Shown in pieces: positions 1 through 3,795 of a stretch of 10,532 nt of DNA. The position numbers and the translations under genes were made by a program. Each line of letters begins with the position of its first letter. Position 1 is the stretch's first letter. The stretch is from SBAX01 sp964646605 (GTDB taxonomy: Bacteria > Planctomycetota > Phycisphaerae > UBA1845), in NCBI GenBank assembly GCA_964646605.1, contig CAZYEX010000054.1, forward strand, positions 1-10,532, read 5' to 3'. The notes beneath the pieces are model-generated. The model worked only from the letters and a program-made list of their open reading frames with translations. It did not search any database and had not been told where the DNA came from.

Positions 1-97
1 ACTCCAGCAGCGGCAAGAGAAGCTGCCCGTCCAGGCTCAAGAACTCCGAGAGCGCCCGACTGTCCCGACGATCCGCGACTTGGTATCCTTGCTTCAT
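1..97 (-). CDS. Probable IS256-type (mutator) transposase, N-terminal 32 codons, cut by window edge
   Basis: Reading leftward from the ATG at 97-95, an open frame runs off the window: it begins MKQGYQVADRRDSRALSEFL and continues SLDGQLLLPLLE. A good Shine-Dalgarno (AAGGAG, 106-111) lies 8 nt upstream of the ATG, which supports this start. The 'ALSEFL...GQLLLPLLELI'-like opening resembles the N terminus of IS256/mutator-type transposases that I know from environmental bacteria. This is recognition from only 32 residues; the DDE catalytic part is outside the window. If correct, the element's terminal inverted repeat should lie between about 120 and 220, just ahead of the next gene, but I could not fix it without the other end. 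It could also be an unrelated host protein. Confidence 0.55.
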   Translation of the reverse strand, partial: MKQGYQVADRRDSRALSEFLSLDGQLLLPLLE

Positions 98-250
98 GGT
101 GGTGGCTCCTTAAAGAATTCACAACCCTACCCGCCTACACAACGGATAGGATCGAGCCGCCACCATCTTTTTCAACCTTCAACTACGAACGGGACATGCT
201 CATTTTTGAGCAGGCATTGGAGACGATCGTCAAGACAAGGAGTCAGAGGG

Positions 251-1084
251 ATGATGAAACGATCAACGCATGTGCAGGGAGCGGTTGCGCTGGCGATATG
301 GTCGGGCCCTGGCGCGGCGGCCCCGCAACCGCCGAGCAGTCAAACCATGGCCCCACTATGGACCGTGCACATCGATGAAGTGTGGCCGGACAAGGCGGCG
401 GAATTCGAGCGCTTGAACATTGCCGAGAACAAGGGCCTGCACGCGATCATGCGCGAGCACGCCCAACCGATTGAGCCGGTCTACGAGATCATGACGACCG
501 GCGCTGTTTACATGAGCCTGCGTCCGAAGCTTTCCTTCACCGAGTTCGACGCGCCGTCCACCGTTCCCGATAGCGTCTCGAAACTATTCGCAGCGGTAAT
601 TGACCCTCTCAACGGGCCCATCCATGCCGCGCTGAAGTACCACCACAACGAAATTTGGCGCTATCACAAGACAGACTCTTACATACCAGTGGCGCCCGGG
701 TATGAGCTGTCCACGCCAGGCTACATTCAACTCGTCAGCGAGCGGGTCATTCCGGGCATGGAGGAGCGTTACAGTGCACTGCTCGACTCCCTCAATGCCG
801 TCCTCAAGAAGAGTGGCTATCCGTGGTGCGTTCTGATGTTCACATCGTCGTACGGCGATGGCGCGTACAAGTATCTCTGGCAGGCTGATTCGAAGGAGGC
901 CTTTCTCAAGGCCGGGGATCGCGCCTCCGTCCTGACCGCGGCGCTCGGCGGGCAGGCAGCACGCCAGATGCTGGCCGACTGGAAGAGCTGCCTGGCGAGT
1001 TCCGAGACCGTAGACGCCACAGCGCGGCGCGACTTCTCCGACTTGTCGGAATCGGTGCCATGGTTGGGTTTGCCGGCACGATGA
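251..1084 (+). CDS. Probably exported protein with two NIPSNAP-like alpha/beta halves, unknown function
   Basis: This 277-residue protein starts at ATG 251 (or the adjacent ATG 254): AAGGAG at 237-242 lies 8 nt upstream. The frame is open further up to 80, but that stretch overlaps the divergent transposase start and has no ribosome site. Residues 1-24 (MMKR, then a short hydrophobic run ending GAAA) look like a modest signal peptide. Two segments, about 35-100 and 156-222, share a plan: a beta strand, a V/I-x-P turn followed by a helix (EFERLNIAENKGL; MEERYSALLDSLNAVL), then strands, an aromatic Y/W-containing strand, and a closing 'xxFxxA/D' helix. This is typical of dimeric ferredoxin-like barrels (NIPSNAP/ABM type). 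Family and any ligand are inference. It stands alone, convergent with the operon ending at 1795. Its neighbour on the left is a probable insertion element. Confidence 0.75.
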   Translation: MMKRSTHVQGAVALAIWSGPGAAAPQPPSSQTMAPLWTVHIDEVWPDKAAEFERLNIAENKGLHAIMREHAQPIEPVYEIMTTGAVYMSLRPKLSFTEFDAPSTVPDSVSKLFAAVIDPLNGPIHAALKYHHNEIWRYHKTDSYIPVAPGYELSTPGYIQLVSERVIPGMEERYSALLDSLNAVLKKSGYPWCVLMFTSSYGDGAYKYLWQADSKEAFLKAGDRASVLTAALGGQAARQMLADWKSCLASSETVDATARRDFSDLSESVPWLGLPAR

Positions 1085-1099
1085 CCGAGCACACGGCCG

Positions 1100-1138
1100 G
1101 GTGGCACTGATAGTTGTGCCACCGCTCTTGAGCGGTGG
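1100..1138 (+). terminator. Two overlapping hairpins just after the stop of the 251-1084 gene
   Basis: Hairpin 1 pairs GGTGGCAC (1100-1107) with GTGCCACC (1116-1123), 8 bp with an 8-nt loop. Hairpin 2 pairs CCACCGCTC (1119-1127) with GAGCGGTGG (1130-1138), 9 bp with a TT loop. They share 1119-1123, so only one can form fully at a time. The structure begins 15 nt past the stop codon at 1084, which fits a transcript end, but there is no T-run after it, so intrinsic termination is uncertain. It may instead be a dispersed palindromic element. Confidence 0.45.
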
Positions 1139-1286
1139 AGGCGACTGGCATCGCCCACGCGTGCGTCCCGGCGCGCCGGGGGGTCAATCGCCAATCGCCG
1201 TTCCTATTTCGGCGTTTCGACTTTTCGGCGTTTTCCTTCGTCTCTTCCTTCACCATTCCGCATTCAGCACTCAGCGTTCGCCATTC

Positions 1287-1308
1287 CGCGTGATCGGTCG
1301 ATCACGCG
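1287..1308. repeat. 9-bp perfect hairpin/palindrome
   Basis: CGCGTGATC (1287-1295) pairs with GATCACGCG (1300-1308) around a GGTC loop. It lies just before repeat copy A (1315-1344) and is missing from the corresponding place before copy B. It is too far (about 200 nt) from the stop at 1084 to be an obvious terminator. Its role is unknown. Confidence 0.4.
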
Positions 1309-1314
1309 CCCGCC

Positions 1315-1344
1315 GCCGATCACCCTCCAAGTTATCTGGGTAGA
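1315..1344. repeat. Intergenic repeat, copy A
   Basis: This 30-bp segment matches 3748-3777 at 25 of 30 positions. Shared blocks are GCCGATCAC, CAAGTTAT and GGGTAGA. Both copies follow a CCATTCCGC motif and a pyrimidine-rich stretch. The 12-mer CGATCACCCTCC inside copy A recurs exactly at 6349-6360 in the 57/58-bp tandem repeat. Confidence 0.45.
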
Positions 1345-1596
1345 TGAATCGCCGCCGCCATCCTGGCTCGCATAGTCGTGCCGCTGCCGCTCCGCGCGCT
1401 GCCTACTCGACACTCGATAATCCCCTCCGTCCGTTCGGTTTCGGCGTTTCTGCTTTCGGCGTTTCTACGTTTCCTCCGTGCCGTCCCTCGGTTTCTGCAT
1501 TCTGCGTTTCTGCGTTTCCGTGTTTCCTCCGTCCCTCCGTCCCTTTGTCCCTTTGCTCCTATGTCCCTTCATGCCGATTCAGCAAAATGCGCCCGT

Positions 1597-1751
1597 GCAA
1601 AACAAACCCAAGAATCCCGCTGGCCGGGTCAAAAACGGAGTTTCGACCCGAAAATTTGGCTTCGTTTGGGTTCGATGGGCCCCAAAAATGGCTCTTCCAG
1701 TACAATCGAACCCATTCGCAGGCGGGTGCCCGCCGCGCCGGGATGGGTTCG
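1597..1751. repeat. Dispersed-type element with CAAAACAAACCCA / TGGGTTCG motifs and inverted arms
   Basis: A CAAAACAAACCCAAG motif is near 1598-1612. TGGGTTCGAT (1667-1676) is a perfect 10-bp inverted match to ATCGAACCCA (1705-1714), with a 28-nt gap. The arm CGAACCCA (1707-1714) also matches TGGGTTCG at 1744-1751, enclosing a GGCGGG-TG-CCCGCC hairpin (1721-1734). The translated '+' phrase CKTNPRIP resembles the 'KTNP...NEPK' strings often mis-annotated as proteins in Phycisphaerae, from memory. It lies directly downstream of the DUF1579 gene stop and may end its transcript, though no clear T-tract follows. Confidence 0.4.
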
Positions 1752-1794
1752 GCGCGATTGCCGACATCCGTCGCCGACGCTGCCCGCTGAACCA

Positions 1795-2451
1795 TCACTT
1801 CACGCGCATATAGGTCACTTCGATCACCTTGTAATTGTCGCCCGCGTGGAGGTCGATGATCTCGAACACGTGCTTGTCGTCGTCGATGATCTTGGTGACG
1901 TACTTGACCATCCGCCCGGCCACCTTCAAATGCGGCTCGTCCATTTCGCCGTAGTAGGTGAAAACCTTGCCCGTGGGATCTGCGGTCCCTTTCATGGTGA
2001 GGATGGCCGTGGTCATGTTGTCCGACCACGTGGAGGTGTACAGGTTGCGATAGGCGTCGTAACCGGTCAGGCCGAAACCCTCGTGGGGCATGCCCATCAT
2101 CTGCCCCTTGTACTCCTCGGCCATGAACCGCCCGCCGAGAATCCATTTTCGCTCCGTGGTCCCGCTGGATTCCATGGCCGGCGTACCCGGACCGCCCATC
2201 CACATCTTCGAGGCCGAGTTCCACTTGCCGATGAAAGCGTCGAGCTTCTTGTGATGTTCCCCGGGAGCGTTGAGTTTCATGTGCTCCTGCATGGCGGCCA
2301 TTTCCTGCTCGCTCATGGCCGGCATTTTGCCCGCTGCTGCGGCGGGCTTGTCCTTGGCGGGCTCCTTGGCGCTCTGCGAAACGGCGCTGCGCGTCAGGAA
2401 GGCCAGTGTCAACATGGCGACAGTCCCCGTGATGACCGTTCGTACCTTCAT
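1795..2451 (-). CDS. Exported DUF1579 domain protein
   Basis: This is a 218-residue protein starting at ATG 2451, with an AAGGA ribosome site at 2458-2462 (6-nt spacing). Residues 1-26 (MKVRTVITGTVAMLTLAFLT, then RSAVSQ) form a classical signal peptide, followed by a Lys/Ala/Met-rich linker. From about residue 65 the sequence carries DUF1579 hallmarks: GKWN, a GPGTPAMESSGTTE stretch, ILGGRF, EEYKGQ, GFGLTGYD, YTSTWSDNM and YYGEMDEP. DUF1579 proteins are small, beta-rich, lipocalin-like and mostly of unknown function; no catalytic residue can be assigned. It is the third gene of the operon, 23 nt after the SRPBCC gene, so it is probably under ArsR control. The signal peptide separates it in space from its cytoplasmic operon partners. 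Confidence 0.88.
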   Translation of the reverse strand: MKVRTVITGTVAMLTLAFLTRSAVSQSAKEPAKDKPAAAAGKMPAMSEQEMAAMQEHMKLNAPGEHHKKLDAFIGKWNSASKMWMGGPGTPAMESSGTTERKWILGGRFMAEEYKGQMMGMPHEGFGLTGYDAYRNLYTSTWSDNMTTAILTMKGTADPTGKVFTYYGEMDEPHLKVAGRMVKYVTKIIDDDKHVFEIIDLHAGDNYKVIEVTYMRVK

Positions 2452-2474
2452 GGGTGTTCCTTTCTCGTAGAAAA

Positions 2475-2990
2475 CTACCTCGTCAAATGCGCCGGGATGG
2501 TCTTGACCTTGTAGCACCGCTTCGCCAACGGAATCGCACCCGGCACGAACGTTCCGTTTTTGACGTTGGCGGTGACCTTGGGGATCCAGCGTTTTACCAT
2601 CGTACCCCATCCGAACCGCAGCATAAAACGCTGCCACCAGGGGAAGACGCCCTCCAGGCCTGTGTGGTCCATGCACAAGCGCGTCCCCTCGGGGGTCGGG
2701 GACAGGGTCCATGTCACCACCGACGCTTTCGCGGGCCTCGTCCCGTCCTTGAGGACCGGCACCCAAGTGTAGGCTAGTCGCCGCGGGCGCTGGACTTCGA
2801 GGACTTCGCAGCGCGTCTCGTGTCCGCAGCCGGGCATGGGGTCCACTTGAAATACGAACTTGTGCCCGACGACGGGCTCGAAGTCGTTGGGCATGAGCCA
2901 TTCGGCCAGGGCGTGGCGATCCGTCAAGGCCACCCACACGTCTTCTGGCGGATAGGGATAGTCACGCTCGAAATGCAATCGGTCGAGCAT
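2475..2990 (-). CDS. SRPBCC / AHSA1-like (START-fold) protein
   Basis: This 171-residue cytoplasmic protein has the AHSA1 ('activator of Hsp90 ATPase homologue 1-like') pattern: an opening strand (LHFERDYPYPPEDVWVALTD), then HALAEWLMP, a GHKFVF strand, CEVLEVQRPRRLAYTW, and a TxxxxTLSPTPEGTRL strand before the long C-terminal helix (about residues 120-150). The family binds hydrophobic ligands or is of unknown function; despite the name, the bacterial members are not known Hsp90 partners. The ATG at 2990-2988 overlaps the upstream ArsR stop (2992-2990) as TGATG, and GGAGA at 2998-3002 is the ribosome site, so translation is likely coupled. ArsR plus AHSA1-like SRPBCC is a recurrent bacterial pair. 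The C terminus (WIPKVTANVKNGTF onward) is longer than the minimal domain. Confidence 0.88.
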   Translation of the reverse strand: MLDRLHFERDYPYPPEDVWVALTDRHALAEWLMPNDFEPVVGHKFVFQVDPMPGCGHETRCEVLEVQRPRRLAYTWVPVLKDGTRPAKASVVTWTLSPTPEGTRLCMDHTGLEGVFPWWQRFMLRFGWGTMVKRWIPKVTANVKNGTFVPGAIPLAKRCYKVKTIPAHLTR

Positions 2991-3334
2991 CAGCGTTTCT
3001 CCGGCGGCGAGCCCTTCTTGCGTTGCAGGTACTTGCCGAGATTGTCGAGCCTTTCATTCCAAAAGCGTTCGAACTCCTTGACCCAGTCGGACAGCTCCTT
3101 CAGGGGGTCCGGTTCGAAACGGTAAATCCGCCGCCGACCATCGCGGCGCACGGTGACCAGTCCGGCCTCGCGCAGCACGCGGAGGTGTTCGGAGACCGAG
3201 GGTTGGGTGATGTCGAAGAAAGCGGCCAATTCCATGACCGGGCGTTCGCGTTCCGCGAGCAGATCGAGCATCCGCCGGCGCGTGCCGTCGGCCACCGCGT
3301 GGTAGACATCGCAACTCGCCGCCCAGCGAACCAT
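2990..3334 (-). CDS. ArsR-family winged-helix transcriptional regulator
   Basis: This 114-residue protein has the ArsR fold throughout: helix 1 (YHAVADGTRRRMLDLLAERE, residues 11-30), PVMELAAFFDITQPSVSEHL as the helix-turn-helix (residues 32-51), VLREAGLV, and the beta-wing VRRDGRRRIYRFEP. The one early Cys (residue 8) does not form a CxC metal site, so metal sensing is unlikely; it matches the SRPBCC-linked ArsR subgroup that regulates its own operon. The start at 3334 is chosen because no other Met lies before the domain, although there is no Shine-Dalgarno; the promoter places the 5' end at or next to this ATG. It is the first gene of the three-gene operon. Confidence 0.9.
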   Translation of the reverse strand: MVRWAASCDVYHAVADGTRRRMLDLLAERERPVMELAAFFDITQPSVSEHLRVLREAGLVTVRRDGRRRIYRFEPDPLKELSDWVKEFERFWNERLDNLGKYLQRKKGSPPEKR

Positions 3335-3337
3335 GTC

Positions 3338-3358
3338 GGCAATATATCGTCGATTGCC
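3338..3358. promoter_or_regulatory. Candidate ArsR operator
   Basis: GGCAAT (3338-3343) and ATTGCC (3353-3358) form a 6-bp inverted repeat with a 9-bp spacer, covering the -10 hexamer and part of the spacer. A dimeric winged-helix protein bound here would block polymerase, which is the usual autoregulation of ArsR proteins. No binding data; assigned by position and symmetry. Confidence 0.5.
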
Positions 3359-3368
3359 TATATGTCAA
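3341..3368 (-). promoter_or_regulatory. Near-consensus sigma70-type promoter of the ArsR operon
   Basis: On the minus strand, TTGACA (3368-3363) is followed after 16 bp by TATATT (3346-3341). The predicted transcription start is about 3334-3335, at the ArsR ATG itself. The strong hexamers make this the best promoter in the window; the position implies a leaderless message. Confidence 0.75.
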
Positions 3369-3472
3369 GCCCCCAAGCAAAAATTCTTTTCACCCCTTGG
3401 CGGAGTCGTCAGGGCGTCGGCGAGGCGATTCTCTGGCGGATTTCAGCGGCCAATCCGACCCGCGACCGTTCG

Positions 3473-3549
3473 CCCTTGACTCGCCGCGAGGCGAAGCCTG
3501 GACCGCCGTTGCGGTCCATCCCGCTACGCGGGACGCGGCGTGTCAAGGG
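3473..3549. repeat. 77-bp compound palindrome folding as a closed multi-helix junction
   Basis: Outer stem: CCCTTGAC (3473-3480) with GTCAAGGG (3542-3549), one T/T mismatch, then CGCCGCG (3482-3488) with CGCGGCG (3534-3540). Inside sit three back-to-back hairpins: GGC-GAA-GCC (3490-3498), TGGACCGC-CGTT-GCGGTCCA (3499-3518) and TCCCGC-TAC-GCGGGA (3519-3533). Only A3489 is left unpaired at the junction. It lies in the 461-bp gap between the kinase stop and the ArsR promoter. It is not a tRNA. It could be a dispersed mobile or structural element, a structured RNA or a transcription stop. Confidence 0.65.
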
Positions 3550-3747
3550 TGAGGGAGCGGTTATTCTCAAAGACCGCTTACCCTTCAATTCCTTGAACTC
3601 TTCAACTCCCGATCTGTTCCCCTCACCCCCCGGGGCAGGTCATCGACGCGACACCCCCCGACCGCGCCGACACGACATCCGATTTCGACTTTTTGACATG
3701 TCGACGTTTTGACTTTTCTGTCCTGCTCGTCCCGCGACGCCCATTCC
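3550..3747. other. Gene-free, pyrimidine-rich stretch downstream of the kinase gene
   Basis: No gene is supported here. AGCGGT (3556-3561) can pair with ACCGCT (3573-3578), and AAGGGT (3545-3550) with ACCCTT (3580-3585), forming a stem that competes with the outer arm of the preceding junction. From 3580 to 3740 the + strand is C/T-rich (TTCAATTCCTTGAACTC and TTTCGACTTTTTGAC-like phrases), similar in style to 1200-1570. Open frames through it give low-complexity Pro/Arg/Ser strings. Confidence 0.5.
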
Positions 3748-3777
3748 GCCGATCACTCCGCAAGTTATGGGGGTAGA
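3748..3777. repeat. Intergenic repeat, copy B
   Basis: This segment matches 1315-1344 at 25 of 30 positions, with conserved blocks GCCGATCAC, CAAGTTAT and GGGTAGA. It ends 18 bp from the kinase stop codon. Compared with copy A, the 9-bp hairpin between CCATTCCGC and GCCGATCAC is absent. Confidence 0.45.
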
Positions 3778-3795
3778 AGGAGCGCCTCCGCGACG

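Larger units (their letters stand above)
1139..1596. repeat. Gene-free, pyrimidine-rich low-complexity region with phrase repeats
   Basis: No credible gene is seen. On the + strand the sequence is strongly C/T-biased, especially 1200-1260 and 1425-1570, built from near-repeats such as TTCGGCGTTTCTGC (1440-1453) and TTCGGCGTTTCTAC (1455-1468), TCTGCGTTTCTGCGTTTC near 1500-1517, and CCTCCGTCCCTCCGTCCC-type runs near 1525-1545. A perfect 14-bp palindrome, CCCGGCGCGCCGGG, is at 1167-1180. Open frames across it translate to repetitive Ser/Phe/Pro/Arg strings with no domain. Such phrases resemble dispersed intergenic repeats of planctomycete genomes; that link is from memory. Confidence 0.6.

Noticed and set aside
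80..250. N-terminal extension of the 251-1084 protein from an upstream in-frame ATG at 80
   Set aside because: It overlaps the divergent transposase start and its ribosome site, translates to an unremarkable Ser/Arg-rich string, and would bury the signal peptide; ATG 251 has a well-spaced AAGGAG.
1378..2514. Long + strand open frame across the low-complexity region and the DUF1579 gene
   Set aside because: Its first part is repeat sequence and the rest is antisense to a well-supported DUF1579 gene; the His-rich product is typical of a GC-rich shadow.
3473..3549. Possible tRNA because of the cloverleaf-like fold and 77-nt size
   Set aside because: There is no GTTCRA T-loop motif, no anticodon-loop architecture, and the outer stem is far too long for an acceptor stem.
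3023..3712. + strand open frame over the ArsR gene and the junction element
   Set aside because: It is antisense to ArsR, then crosses palindromic and pyrimidine-rich DNA, with no ribosome site and no recognisable domain.
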